From Rhizobium sp. Pop5 (GTDB taxonomy: Bacteria > Pseudomonadota > Alphaproteobacteria > Rhizobiales > Rhizobiaceae), in contig NZ_CP099399.1 of assembly GCF_024721175.1 (NCBI RefSeq), positions 4,366,160 through 4,430,159 of the forward strand: 64,000 nucleotides of DNA, given 5' to 3'. Under the pieces are notes generated by a model. It made no database searches. It worked only from the letters and a program-made list of their open reading frames with translations, and was not told where the DNA came from. The position numbers were made by a program, and so were the translations under genes. This document shows positions 26,190-36,406 of this stretch, piece after piece. The first letter of the stretch is position 1. Every line of letters starts with the position of its first letter.

Positions 26190-27092
26190 CATACCTTGCT
26201 GATGGTCGGGCCTCCGGGCTCCGGCAAATCCATGCTGGCGGCAAGGCTGCCCTCTATCCTGCCGCCGCTTTCCGCCGCCGAGTTGCTGGAGGTGTCGATG
26301 GTCCATTCGATCGCCGGCCAGCTCACCGGCGGCAAACTCTCCGATCGCCGCCCCTTCCGCACCCCGCATCATTCCGCCACCATGGCCGCCCTCGTCGGCG
26401 GTGGCTTGCGCGCCCGTCCCGGCGAAGCCTCGCTTGCCCATCACGGCGTGCTTTTCCTCGATGAGTTTCCCGAGTTCACGCCGCAGGCGCTCGATGCGCT
26501 GCGCCAGCCGCTTGAAGGCGGCGAATGCGTCATCGCGCGTGCCAATCACCGCGTCTCCTATCCGGCAAAGTTCCAGCTGATCGCCGCAATGAACCCCTGC
26601 CGCTGCGGCATGGCGGGTGAGCCGGGCCACACCTGCGCCCGCGGCCCGCGCTGCATGAGCGATTACCAGGCCCGCATCTCCGGCCCACTGATGGACCGCA
26701 TCGATATCCGCATCGACGTGCCCGCCGTCTCCGCCGCCGACCTCATCCGACCGATGGTCGCCGAAGCCAGCGCCGACGTCGCCCGCCGCGTCGCCGGCGC
26801 CCGGGAAATCCAGCAGGAACGTTTCGAAGCCGCCGGTGCTAAGGGCATCGGCACCAATGCCCGCTGCTCCACATCAATGATCGAAAAACTCGCCGAACCC
26901 GACGCCGGCGGCCTGCAGCTCCTGCGCGAAGCCGCCGAAAAAATGAAATTCTCCGCCCGCGGCTACCACCGCGTCCTGAAGGTCGCCCGCACGCTCGCCG
27001 ATCTCGATGGCAAGCCGACGGTTGGGCGCATGCATCTGGCTGAGGCGATTTCCTACCGCATTGCCGGTGAGAGGTTGACGGCAGCGGCATAG
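26190..27092 (+). pseudogene. comM: comM (yifB) 3' part, cut by the island
   Basis: The frame reads HTLLMVGPPGSGKSMLAARL and onward to AISYRIAGERLTAAA, the AAA+ and C-terminal Mg-chelatase-like parts of ComM. Walker A, Walker B (GVLFLDEFPEF), the Cys cluster of family members (MNPCRCG ... GHTCARGPRC) and the sensor regions are all present. The N-terminal Lon-protease-like domain is missing. An in-frame stop at 26166-26168 precedes the conserved part. In other bacteria ComM is a helicase for branch migration during natural transformation. The residual ORF (from a TTG at 26196) has no good start and is probably not functional. Confidence 0.9.
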
Positions 27093-27192
27093 GAAGAACG
27101 TAGATCGTTGGCCTGCCATTCGCCGAAACTGCACGGTAGGCGGTTCTTCGGTTTCTCCGGGGGACTATGAATAGACCGAAGGAGGGCAGGCC

Positions 27193-28260
27193 ATGCAGGG
27201 GATTGAGTTGTCCCGTCGTTTTTACACAGACATTATCAGACCCTGGTTGGCTCAGGTCGCACCGGAACTCCCCCATTCAGCGGCGCTAATTGGTTACGGA
27301 TCGGAACTGCTTGGTCTGGATGACGAGGTCTCCAGGGATCACAACTGGGGGCCTAGGGTTCATATCTTCCTGAGCATCGACAGCTTCAATGACTATGCCC
27401 GACCGCTGGTCGGCGAGTTCACCAAGGTGGCACCCAGTAACTACCTTGGCGAGCCAATAGGATGGCGGAGCCGTCCGCATCCTCCTGCCAATGGCCCGGA
27501 GGCCGTCGGCGCCATTGAGCACGGGCTTGAGTTCCACACGCTGGAGGCTAGGCTCGAGGAGCACTTCGTCGTTCGCTCCGTTGAAAATCTAACGTCTGTT
27601 CAGTGGCTTGGATTTGCAGAGCAGAAGCTTCTCGCGTTCACGGCGGGCGCGGTGTTCCACGACGACGATGGGCGGTTGCGGAACGCCCGCGAGCGCATGG
27701 ACTATTTCCCCGATGACGTGTGGCTATACAAGATCGCATGTCAGTGGCGACGGATCGCTGAAGAGCAGGCATTTGTTGGCCGAGCGGGGCAGGTGGGGGA
27801 CGATCTTGGTTCGCGGATCATCGCTGGCCGGCTTATCCGCGATGTCATGAGGATGGGATTTTTGCTTGAACGCCGGTACGCCCCATATGCCAAATGGTTT
27901 GGAAGCAGCTTTGCAAAACTCCCGATTTCAGATCGCCTCGTGCCCCACCTGGAGCAGGCGGTTCTTGCGGGCGAGTGGAGCAAGCGAGGAAACGCACTCG
28001 CCTCGGCATATCTTGAGCTGGCGCACCGGCAAAATGCGCTGGGAATCGCCAATTTCGAGCCCGTCATCGGCCTATATCACGACCGGCCATTTATGACGAT
28101 CAACGCTGAGGATGCGGTTGCAAGCACCGCCGCGGCAATTGCAGATACGCACATTCAAAAGCTGTCAATTCTCGGCTCGCTCGATCAGGTCAGCGATCTC
28201 ACGCCACTTCTGGAAAATGCTTCTCTTTCGCAGTGCGTAATGCGGCAGCTGTTGAGCTAG
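27193..28260 (+). CDS. DUF4037 protein (nucleotidyltransferase-like)
   Basis: A 355-residue protein with the start GGAGGGCAGGCC-ATG. The N-terminal region ALIGYGSELLGLDDEVSRDHNWGPRVHIFL (residues 35-64) is the DUF4037 signature, whose GxGS and D-x-x-S-D-H residues resemble the active site of nucleotidyltransferases. Later parts (VFHDDDGRLRNARERMDYFPDDVWLYKIACQW) are also typical. Function of the family is not established. It stands alone between comM and cysK. Confidence 0.8.
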   Translation: MQGIELSRRFYTDIIRPWLAQVAPELPHSAALIGYGSELLGLDDEVSRDHNWGPRVHIFLSIDSFNDYARPLVGEFTKVAPSNYLGEPIGWRSRPHPPANGPEAVGAIEHGLEFHTLEARLEEHFVVRSVENLTSVQWLGFAEQKLLAFTAGAVFHDDDGRLRNARERMDYFPDDVWLYKIACQWRRIAEEQAFVGRAGQVGDDLGSRIIAGRLIRDVMRMGFLLERRYAPYAKWFGSSFAKLPISDRLVPHLEQAVLAGEWSKRGNALASAYLELAHRQNALGIANFEPVIGLYHDRPFMTINAEDAVASTAAAIADTHIQKLSILGSLDQVSDLTPLLENASLSQCVMRQLLS

Positions 28261-28280
28261 ACGCACAGACCTTAAGAAGA

Positions 28281-28299
28281 GGGGCGCCGAAACGCCCCC
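28281..28299 (-). terminator. Hairpin after cysK
   Basis: On the minus strand GGGGCG-TTTCGG-CGCCCC is followed by TCTTCTT, a stem with a weak T-rich tail 32 bp after the cysK stop. It can also act as the end of the converging DUF4037 transcript. Confidence 0.5.
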
Positions 28300-28330
28300 G
28301 CTAATCTCGATGATGATGGCAGCCCGCTCC

Positions 28331-29293
<963 letters not shown>

Positions 29294-29437
29294 GGGTGCT
29301 CTCCCTTTGAAATCCTGCCCCTGAATCGGGGAGGAGAATAGGGTCAAAGGCCGGCGGAGGCCAGACCGCGTTCATTCCGGCAAAGCGGTCCGGGGAGAAA
29401 ATAACCTTTGAAAACTGGTCCTTGCCGAATGTTTATT

Positions 29438-30055
29438 TCAGGCCGCCCGCGCGGCGATGAAGGCGGCCGTGCCCGCAAGGATGCCGGCCGCCACCCGGTT
29501 CAGCGCCTGCAAGGCCCGCGGCTTCCTCAGCATGGTGCGGGCCCGCGAGGCAAGCAGAATATAGGGTACGAGCACGACGATCAGCACCACGAAGGTAACG
29601 GCAAGCAGCATCACATAATCCTGCAGGCCGACATTGCCGATATCGATTAACGTCGGCGCCAGGGCAACGTAGAAGAGCATCGTCTTCGGGTTGCTGAGCG
29701 TCACCAGCAGGCCTGAGAGGAAGGACATGCCGATATTGGTGGATTTCCCTGCCGCAATGTCCTGCGGCAGCAGCCCCGCCGTCCAGAGTTTCCAGGCGAT
29801 GTAGCCGAGATAGAGGGCACCGGCGATCTTGATGACGATGAAGACTTCGGTGAAGGTCTGCGCCACGAAGGCAAGGCCGAGAATGACCGCTGTGAGATAG
29901 GTCATATCGCCGAGTACCAGCCCGAGGCCCATGAAGAAGGTCTCGCGGAAATTCGAGCCGAGCGCGCGTGCGACGATTGCGGTAATCCCTGGTCCGGGAA
30001 TGGCCGCGGCGATGAACAGCGCTCCGGCATAGGTGATCAAGGCGGTAAGGCTCAT
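29438..30055 (-). CDS. LysE/RhtB-family amino acid exporter
   Basis: A 205-residue integral membrane protein with about six hydrophobic segments. It starts MSLTALITYAGALFIAAAIPGPGITAIVARALG, where the PGPG motif is the family hallmark, and contains GLVLGDMTYL and LLVTLSNPKTMLFYVAL. Such proteins export amino acids or homoserine lactones. The substrate cannot be predicted. Confidence 0.9.
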   Translation of the reverse strand: MSLTALITYAGALFIAAAIPGPGITAIVARALGSNFRETFFMGLGLVLGDMTYLTAVILGLAFVAQTFTEVFIVIKIAGALYLGYIAWKLWTAGLLPQDIAAGKSTNIGMSFLSGLLVTLSNPKTMLFYVALAPTLIDIGNVGLQDYVMLLAVTFVVLIVVLVPYILLASRARTMLRKPRALQALNRVAAGILAGTAAFIAARAA

Positions 30056-30289
30056 CTTCTTAACCCATGGGTTTCCATCAGCCCATCTATAGGCAGGCGG
30101 CGCTTCCGCATCAATGCTTTGGTGCTGATCAGTCCATAACCATAAGGAATAGGTCTGCTAGACCATGATCTACTTGGAAAGCGACCCGGTCTTGCTATTT
30201 CTCTCCCTGCAAATGCGCGATCAGCGTCCTCCGTGCTTCCCGAAAAGGAGCGCAACGCCGCAGAGATTTTCATTACCAGGAGAGACTAA

Positions 30290-30808
30290 ATGTCCCATAC
30301 GCCAGCCGAAACCCGCAGGCTTTCGCCACTCAAGACGCCGTCCAGCCTGCCGACCAATGCCGTCACTGATATCTCGACTGCGCTGACCGCGCTGCTCGCC
30401 GATGTCTTCACGCTTTATGTGAAGACCAAGAACTTCCACTGGCACATGTCCGGCCCGCATTTCCGCGATTATCATCTGCTGCTCGATGAGCAGGCGGAAC
30501 AGATCTTCAATATGACCGACGACATTGCCGAGCGCGCCCGCAAGATCGGCGGCACGACGCTGCGCTCCATCGGCCAGATCGCCCGCCAGCAGCGCATTTT
30601 AGATAATGACGCGGATTTCGTCACGCCCGAGGATATGCTGTCGGAACTGGGCGGCGACAATGCCCAGCTCGTTTCGCTGCTGCGCGAGGTGCATGATCTC
30701 TGCGACGAGCACAATGATGTCGCGACCGCCAGCCTGATCGAGAACTGGATCGACGAGGCGGAGCGCCGCACCTGGTTCCTGTTCGAAACGACGCGCTCGC
30801 AGAGGTGA
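30290..30808 (+). CDS. dps: DNA-protecting ferritin-like protein Dps
   Basis: A 172-residue Dps with AGGAGAG before the ATG. The ferroxidase site residues are visible in TKNFHWHMSGPHFRDYHLLLDEQAEQIF (His, Asp, Glu). It stores iron with hydrogen peroxide as oxidant and protects DNA in starvation. The N-terminal extension (about 20 residues) is polar and may bind DNA. It lies divergently from the LysE gene; the 234-bp region between them shows no clear regulator site to me. Confidence 0.95.
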   Translation: MSHTPAETRRLSPLKTPSSLPTNAVTDISTALTALLADVFTLYVKTKNFHWHMSGPHFRDYHLLLDEQAEQIFNMTDDIAERARKIGGTTLRSIGQIARQQRILDNDADFVTPEDMLSELGGDNAQLVSLLREVHDLCDEHNDVATASLIENWIDEAERRTWFLFETTRSQR

Positions 30809-30851
30809 TGTCGGCAAACCGGCGCGTCGGTATCCGTGCCGGAGCACCGGT

Positions 30852-31754
30852 TCAGCTCTCGAACGCCCGGTTGAGCAAACGCCTCGGGGTCCAGCCGAGG
30901 TTCATGCCGGCTGCCGCAAGGAGAATGGTTGCAGCACCTGCGATCTGCATCGGCTGCAGCGCGTGGCCGAAGGCCAGCCGGTCGACCAGGATCGCGGCGA
31001 TCGGATAGATGAAGGACAAGGCGCCGGTCAGGTGCGTCGGCAGCCTCTGGATCGCGCCGTAGAGCAGCACATACATCAGTCCGGTATGAACGACGCCGAT
31101 GGTCAGGAGGATTGCCCAGCCTCCGGCATCCCCGGGCAGGTTGGAAAAATCCGCCATCGGCGCCAGCATGAGCATGCCGGTTGCGACCTGGATGAGCGCG
31201 ATCAGATGCGGCGGCGTGCCTTTCAGCCATTTCGCGGCAAGGGCCGCGAGCGCATAGAAGAAGGCAGCGCCCAGCGCCATCAGGATGCCGAAGCCATAAT
31301 CGCCAGATATCCCGCCGCCCGTCTGAGGTTTCGCCTGAACGATTGCCATCATGCCGGCGAAGGCGAGCGTCAGCCAGAACAGCTTGGCGGCGGTGATCTT
31401 CTCGCCGAGAAAGAGCGCGCCGAGCGCCAGCAGCATGAAGGGCTGGGTGTTATAAACCGTCGTGGCGATCGAGATTGTCGCATGCGAGTAAGAGGCAAAC
31501 AGCAAGAGCCAGTTCAACACGATGGCGACGCCGCCGAAAATGGCAATACCGAAGGCGCGCAGCGTAATGATGCCGGGCCGCAGCAGCCCGAGAGCACCGC
31601 AAATGACGAGCAAAGTGAGCGCGCCGAACAGGCAGCGCCAGAAGACCACGCCGCTGACCGGCTGGCCCGACATGACCACAAACCAGCCGATCGTCCCTGA
31701 GATCAGCATCGCTGCCGTCATTTCCGCCGAGCCTCTTTTGATGTCGCTGCCCAT
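30852..31754 (-). CDS. EamA-family (DMT) transporter
   Basis: A 300-residue membrane protein with ten predicted helices in two EamA repeats (first around MLISGTIGWFVVMSGQPVSG, second around GDYGFGILMALGAAFFYALA). It has the usual GALSFIYPIAAILVDRLAFG end of the second repeat. It is divergent from an Lrp/AsnC regulator 112 bp away, which probably controls it, pointing to an amino acid or related metabolite as substrate. Confidence 0.88.
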   Translation of the reverse strand: MGSDIKRGSAEMTAAMLISGTIGWFVVMSGQPVSGVVFWRCLFGALTLLVICGALGLLRPGIITLRAFGIAIFGGVAIVLNWLLLFASYSHATISIATTVYNTQPFMLLALGALFLGEKITAAKLFWLTLAFAGMMAIVQAKPQTGGGISGDYGFGILMALGAAFFYALAALAAKWLKGTPPHLIALIQVATGMLMLAPMADFSNLPGDAGGWAILLTIGVVHTGLMYVLLYGAIQRLPTHLTGALSFIYPIAAILVDRLAFGHALQPMQIAGAATILLAAAGMNLGWTPRRLLNRAFES

Positions 31755-31866
31755 GATCGCCTCCGTTTTCGATGATATGAGAATATTGCGGTAGCAGGCG
31801 ATTTTATATAAGAATGGAAAGGGAAATTATTGAATACTCCTAATTATCATAGGGAAAGTAATCGCC

Positions 31867-32331
31867 GTGGCTAATGATACGCAATCGCTTGACGAAATCG
31901 ATCAAGCCATTCTGGAGGCGCTGGCCAGCAATGCGCGGATCTCGCTGAAGGAGCTGGCGCAGGAGGTGGGCCTGTCCTCGCCAAGTGCAGCCGAGCGCCT
32001 GCGCCGGCTGGAGGAGCGGGGCGTCATCAAGGCCTTCACCATCGATCTGGACCCCGCCACCGTCGGTTATCCCCTCCAGGCGATCGTGCGGGTGCGCCCG
32101 CTGCCGGGACAGTTGCACATCGTCGAGCGCATCATCCAGGAAATTCCCGAAATCGTCGAATGCGACAAGGTGACGGGCGAAGATTGCTTCATCGCCCGGC
32201 TGGTCATTCGCTCAATGGCTGAACTTGACGGTCTCCTGGACCGGGTTTCCGAAAGAGCGGAGACCAACACGTCGATGATCAAAGCCTCGCCGGTCAAGCG
32301 CCGCCTGCCGCCGCTTTCACGGAAAGGGTAG
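31867..32331 (+). CDS. Lrp/AsnC-family transcriptional regulator
   Basis: A 154-residue regulator with an N-terminal winged helix-turn-helix (DEIDQAILEALASNARISLKELAQEVGLSSPSAAERLRRLEERGVI) and a C-terminal RAM ligand domain (AIVRVRPLPGQL, VTGEDCFIARL). It is divergent from the EamA transporter gene, the typical pairing for local control of an exporter by its substrate. Confidence 0.92.
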   Translation: MANDTQSLDEIDQAILEALASNARISLKELAQEVGLSSPSAAERLRRLEERGVIKAFTIDLDPATVGYPLQAIVRVRPLPGQLHIVERIIQEIPEIVECDKVTGEDCFIARLVIRSMAELDGLLDRVSERAETNTSMIKASPVKRRLPPLSRKG

Positions 32332-32352
32332 AGATCGGCCGGGCGATATTCT

Positions 32353-33252
32353 CTAGAAATCCGCCATCGGCGACAGCATCGCCGGAGAGGTCGGGGCGAT
32401 GTCGCCAAGCCCGCGCAGCATCAGCCTGGTGCCGCTTTTCAATGGCTGCGGCACGCCCACCCAGCCGAGCTTGTCGGGACGGAAGAACACCTCGGCAGAG
32501 GCGGGTGCAATTGCCAGCCCGCCGAGGATGGCCGCAAGCGTCGGGATCTCCGCTGCCACGACATCGAGAAGGCTGAAGCGGCCGGCCTCGTCGATCTTCC
32601 AGGCAACGACAGCCTGCCGGTCTTCCAGGAAGCTGATGCGGACATCGGCATCGAGCTGCGTGTTGATCAGAAACATTGCCGCATTGGCCGTCACACCAAG
32701 CGAAGTCGAAACCGGGGTTCGATTTTTCAGCAGCGATTGCAGCAAGGCAAGATCGCCTGAAGCCGTCGGGAGAAGCCGCCGGGCAGGTGCGGCTGGTGCG
32801 GAAGCGGCGGGTGCCGTTCCCTCATATCGGTGCAACGGTATCGAGCGGAAGCCGTAGGGTTCGTAAAGCGACGGCTTGTCGGTATAGAGGATGACGGCTT
32901 CGAAGCCTCGCCGGTCGCACCAGTCGAGCGCCTTCACTGTCAGATTGCGGTAGAGTCCCCGGCCGCGCCACGGCGGCCGCACGGCGCCGGATTGCAGCCC
33001 GGCGGCGTGGACGCTCCGGCCGTTGATGACGAAGGGCAGCGCAAAGGCGGAGATATTGGCGGCCAGCTCGCCTTCGGCATCGAACCAGCCGAAGGGCATA
33101 CTGGCGGGATCTGGTCCGCCAAGCCGTTGCAGCGGCCCGATATCAATGCCGAAAATATCCCTGAGCAGGCGGACCAGTGCTGCCCAGCCGGCGGGGTCAG
33201 CGAAATAATCCCGCCGGAAGGTCAGGCCCGCGCTGTCGAGGCGCTGTGCCAT
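32353..33252 (-). CDS. GNAT-family acetyltransferase, Eis-like two-domain
   Basis: A 299-residue protein. The acetyl-CoA site is GAVRPPWRGRGLYRNLTVKAL (residues about 88-108), followed by AVILYTDKPSLYEPYGFRSIP. The C-terminal half resembles the sterol-carrier-like half of Eis-type GNATs. Its start overlaps the dut stop (TGATG), so it is co-transcribed with dut. The substrate is unknown. Confidence 0.82.
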   Translation of the reverse strand: MAQRLDSAGLTFRRDYFADPAGWAALVRLLRDIFGIDIGPLQRLGGPDPASMPFGWFDAEGELAANISAFALPFVINGRSVHAAGLQSGAVRPPWRGRGLYRNLTVKALDWCDRRGFEAVILYTDKPSLYEPYGFRSIPLHRYEGTAPAASAPAAPARRLLPTASGDLALLQSLLKNRTPVSTSLGVTANAAMFLINTQLDADVRISFLEDRQAVVAWKIDEAGRFSLLDVVAAEIPTLAAILGGLAIAPASAEVFFRPDKLGWVGVPQPLKSGTRLMLRGLGDIAPTSPAMLSPMADF

Positions 33253-33722
33253 CAGACGCCGGTAGAGCCAAAGCCGCCTGCGCCGCGTGTCGTCTCGCTT
33301 GCTTCGGTGATTTCGGCCACCCGCGCCTGGGTTACCGGCGCGATCACCATCTGGGCGATGCGCATGCCGCGCTCGATGATGAAGGCTTCCTCGCCGAGAT
33401 TGGCAAGCAGCACTTTCACCTCACCGCGATAGTCGCTGTCGACCGTGCCCGGCGAATTCAGGCAGGTGATGCCGTGCTTGAAGGCAAGGCCGGAGCGCGG
33501 CCGCACCTGTCCCTCGAAACCTTCGGGAATTTCGAAGATGAAGCCGGTCGGCACCAGCGCCCGCTTGCCGGGCAGCAGCGTCAGCGGTTCGCCAACGGCG
33601 ACGGCGGCGCGCAGGTCCATCCCGGCCGCCCCCTTGCTTTCATAGACGGGCAGATCGAGGCCTTCGCCGTTGGCCAGGCGGATGAGGTTCAGCGTCGGGC
33701 TGAGATCGTGATGAATGGTCAT
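33252..33722 (-). CDS. dut: Deoxyuridine 5'-triphosphate nucleotidohydrolase
   Basis: A 156-residue trimeric dUTPase that turns dUTP into dUMP and pyrophosphate, keeping uracil out of DNA and supplying dTMP synthesis. All five motifs are visible: GMDLRA (I), [12 protein letters not shown] (II), [13 protein letters not shown] (III), RIAQMVI (IV) and the C-terminal [10 protein letters not shown] (V). In many Rhizobiales dut follows coaBC directly; here the two are 12 kb apart. Confidence 0.97.
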   Translation of the reverse strand: MTIHHDLSPTLNLIRLANGEGLDLPVYESKGAAGMDLRAAVAVGEPLTLLPGKRALVPTGFIFEIPEGFEGQVRPRSGLAFKHGITCLNSPGTVDSDYRGEVKVLLANLGEEAFIIERGMRIAQMVIAPVTQARVAEITEASETTRGAGGFGSTGV

Positions 33723-33811
33723 GGCCCATTACTTTGCGCCTCGAAGGGCAAGGTCAATTGCATTACCGGGCTTTAGTCGCTAGTTAAGCGCCAATTCACA
33801 GGATTCACATC

Positions 33812-35395
33812 ATGGCCGAAAGTCTCGCCGAGGCGGTCTCCCGCCGCCGCACATTCGCTATTATCGCCCACCCGGACGCGGGTAAGACGACGCTCACCGA
33901 AAAGCTGCTGCTGTTCGGCGGCGCCATTCAGCTAGCCGGCGAAGTCAAGGCGAAGAAGGATCGCATGCAGACGCGCTCCGACTGGATGAAGATCGAGCGC
34001 GAGCGCGGCATCTCCGTCGTCACCTCGGTGATGACCTTCGAATATAACGACAATGTCTTCAACATCCTCGATACACCGGGCCATGAGGATTTCGCCGACG
34101 ACACCTATCGCACGCTGACCGCCGTCGACGCCGCCGTCATGGTCATCGATGCCGCCAAGGGCATCGAGCCGCGTACGCTGAAGCTCTTCGAAGTCTGCCG
34201 CATGCGCGACATTCCGATCATCACCTTCATCAACAAGATGGATAGGGAAAGCCGCGATCCCTTCGAGATCCTCGACGAGGTGGAAGAGAAGCTGGCGCTC
34301 GATACCGCGCCGATCACCTGGCCGATCGGCCGCTCGAAGACCTTCTGCGGCTCCTATCATCTGGCCAACAGCACCGCCCGCGGTTCCGATACGGAGGTCG
34401 AGACCACGCCGGTCAACGGCCCGCGTGCCATCGCGGACAGGCTGCCGGAAAACGAACGCCAGGCCTTCGTCGACGAGACGGAGCTTGCGATCGAGGCCTG
34501 CCGTCCCTTCGACCGGCAAGCCTTCCTGGAAGGCCATATGACGCCTGTTTTCTTTGGGTCGGCGCTGCGCAATTACGGCGTTCGCGACCTCATCAACGCG
34601 CTCGGCGATTTCGCGCCGCCGCCGCGCGACCAGGTCGCCGATACCAGGACCGTGCACGCGACCGACGACAAGATGACGGCCTTCGTCTTCAAGATCCAGG
34701 CGAACATGGACCCGAACCATCGCGACCGTATCGCCTTTGCCCGCATCTGCTCCGGCAAGCTCGAGCGCGGCATGAAGGCGAGGCTCGCTCGCACCGGCAA
34801 GCAGCTCGGCCTGACGGCTCCGCAATTCTTCTTCGCCTCGCAGCGCCAGCTCGCCGACACCGCCTATGCCGGCGACGTTGTCGGCATTCCCAACCACGGG
34901 ACGCTGAGGATCGGCGATACGCTGACCGAAGGTGAATCGCTGGTCTTCCAGGGCGTGCCGAACTTCTCGCCGGAAATTTTGCGCCGCGTGCGTCTGGAAG
35001 ACGCAATGAAGGCGAAGAAACTCAAGGAAGCCTTGCAGCAGATGGCCGAGGAAGGAGTCGTCCAGCTCTTCTCGCCGGAAGACGGCTCGCCGGCGATCGT
35101 CGGCGTTGTCGGCGCCCTGCAGCTCGACGTCTTGAAGGAGCGGCTGATGGCCGAATACGGCCTGCCGGTCTCCTTCGAAATGTCGCGCTTTTCTGTCTGC
35201 CGCTGGATCTCGTCCGATCAGGCAGCCGACCTCGACAAGTTCCTTACCGTCAAGCGCGGCGATATCGCCCGCGACCTCGACGGCGATCCTGTCTTCCTTG
35301 CCCAGGACGCATTTTCGCTGCGTTACGAGGCCGAGCGCTATCCGGCGATCAAGATGGTCGCCATCAAGGAATATCACGCCGCCAAGGCGGCGTGA
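33812..35395 (+). CDS. prfC: Peptide chain release factor 3
   Basis: A 527-residue translational GTPase that recycles RF1/RF2 from the ribosome. The GTP site shows AHPDAGKTTLTEKLLLF (G1), DTPGHEDFADDTYR (G3) and FINKMDRES (G4). Domain II (KMTAFVFKIQANMDPNHRDR) and the RF3-specific C-terminal domain (FQGVPNFSPEILRRVRLEDAMKAKKLKEALQQMAEEG) follow. Length is standard. Its last codons form a perfect palindrome shared with the end of the converging LysR gene. Confidence 0.97.
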   Translation: MAESLAEAVSRRRTFAIIAHPDAGKTTLTEKLLLFGGAIQLAGEVKAKKDRMQTRSDWMKIERERGISVVTSVMTFEYNDNVFNILDTPGHEDFADDTYRTLTAVDAAVMVIDAAKGIEPRTLKLFEVCRMRDIPIITFINKMDRESRDPFEILDEVEEKLALDTAPITWPIGRSKTFCGSYHLANSTARGSDTEVETTPVNGPRAIADRLPENERQAFVDETELAIEACRPFDRQAFLEGHMTPVFFGSALRNYGVRDLINALGDFAPPPRDQVADTRTVHATDDKMTAFVFKIQANMDPNHRDRIAFARICSGKLERGMKARLARTGKQLGLTAPQFFFASQRQLADTAYAGDVVGIPNHGTLRIGDTLTEGESLVFQGVPNFSPEILRRVRLEDAMKAKKLKEALQQMAEEGVVQLFSPEDGSPAIVGVVGALQLDVLKERLMAEYGLPVSFEMSRFSVCRWISSDQAADLDKFLTVKRGDIARDLDGDPVFLAQDAFSLRYEAERYPAIKMVAIKEYHAAKAA

Positions 35396-35398
35396 TAT
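35371..35398. terminator. 28-bp palindrome at the prfC/LysR convergence
   Basis: Perfect 13-bp arms (ATATCACGCCGCC and its complement) with a 2-nt centre AA. It encodes the last prfC residues and the stop and ends one base before the LysR stop. A GC-rich stem between converging genes suggests a bidirectional terminator, though no long T run follows on either strand. Confidence 0.5.
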
Positions 35399-36292
35399 TC
35401 ACTCGGCCAGCCGTTCCGCCAGAAAATCGACGACGGCGCGCACTGCCGGCAGCTGGCCGCGCCGGTGCGGCATCAGGATTGTCGTCTCGATGCTGCCGGC
35501 CGTCCAGTCCGGCAGCACCCGCACCAGCCGCCCGTCTGCCAGCGCCTTCCGGCAGACGGATGTCGGCAGGCAGGTAATGCCAAGCCCGGCAGCCGCCGTT
35601 TCCATCAGGACATAAGGCTCATCTGCCGCCACGGCGGATTGCAGCGTGACGAGCGCCTTATCGCCGTGATCGGTGTAGAGCCGCCACTGGTTTTCCGTCA
35701 GGCTGGTCATGATCGTTGCGTGCTCCACCAGCTCCTCCGGCCGGCGCGGTTGACCATGCGTGCTGACATAATCCGGGGAAGCGAGAATGAGGAAAGGGTG
35801 GCTGGCGAGCTTGCGCTGCACCAGCGCCGAATCCGGCAGCGGCCCGCGGTGGCTGCGCAGCGCGATATCGAAGCCCTCCTGCACGATATCGACGAAGCGG
35901 TCCGTCACATGCACGGAGAGCCGGAGCTTCGGATAGCGTGCCGTCAACGCCGGCAGATGCTCAGTCAAGGTAAACTGCGCCGTCGGTACCGAAGCCGTCA
36001 GGCGGACGGTGCCGGCGGGTTCGGCCAGATGCCTGCGCACGATGCCTTCGGCCATCTCCGCCTCGATGATCGAGGCCTGGGCATGCTGAAAGAATTCGCG
36101 GCCGAGTTCGGTCAGCGCGAAGCTTCGCGACGTGCGCTGGATCAGCCGCACGCCGAGCCGTCCTTCCAGCTCGGCAACCCGCTTGCTGACCGTCGATTTG
36201 GGAATGCCGAGATGCCTGGCCGCGGCGGTAAAACCGCCGCTGTCGACGGCCTGCACGAAAAGATGGAGATCGTTGAGATTGAAAAGCGCCAT
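35399..36292 (-). CDS. LysR-family transcriptional regulator
   Basis: About 297 residues when started at MALFNLNDLHLFVQAVDSGG (36292); the open frame upstream to 36388 lacks the family look. The helix-turn-helix is FTAAARHLGIPKSTVSKRVAELEGRLGVRL, and the effector domain has VRLTASVPTAQFTLTEHLP. It is divergent from a glutathione S-transferase gene 114 bp away, the standard arrangement for a regulator of that gene. Confidence 0.92.
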   Translation of the reverse strand: MALFNLNDLHLFVQAVDSGGFTAAARHLGIPKSTVSKRVAELEGRLGVRLIQRTSRSFALTELGREFFQHAQASIIEAEMAEGIVRRHLAEPAGTVRLTASVPTAQFTLTEHLPALTARYPKLRLSVHVTDRFVDIVQEGFDIALRSHRGPLPDSALVQRKLASHPFLILASPDYVSTHGQPRRPEELVEHATIMTSLTENQWRLYTDHGDKALVTLQSAVAADEPYVLMETAAAGLGITCLPTSVCRKALADGRLVRVLPDWTAGSIETTILMPHRRGQLPAVRAVVDFLAERLAE

Positions 36293-36406
36293 GACCGTCT
36301 TCCACAAATGTAGACATTGCGATGCATTTATCGCCTCTACCGCAGGATCGTCTACATCAGCACATTCATCGCGTCCAACAAGCTTCAATTCTGAAAGGAA
36401 CGATTG

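Noticed and set aside
25923..26630. A 235-codon minus-strand frame across the comM/recombinase junction
   Set aside because: It is antisense to comM in one half and out of frame with the recombinase in the other.
33932..35377. A 481-codon open frame on the minus strand opposite prfC
   Set aside because: It is antisense to the clearly conserved prfC and has the low-complexity, Arg/Asp/Gly-rich composition produced by reading GC-rich coding DNA backwards.
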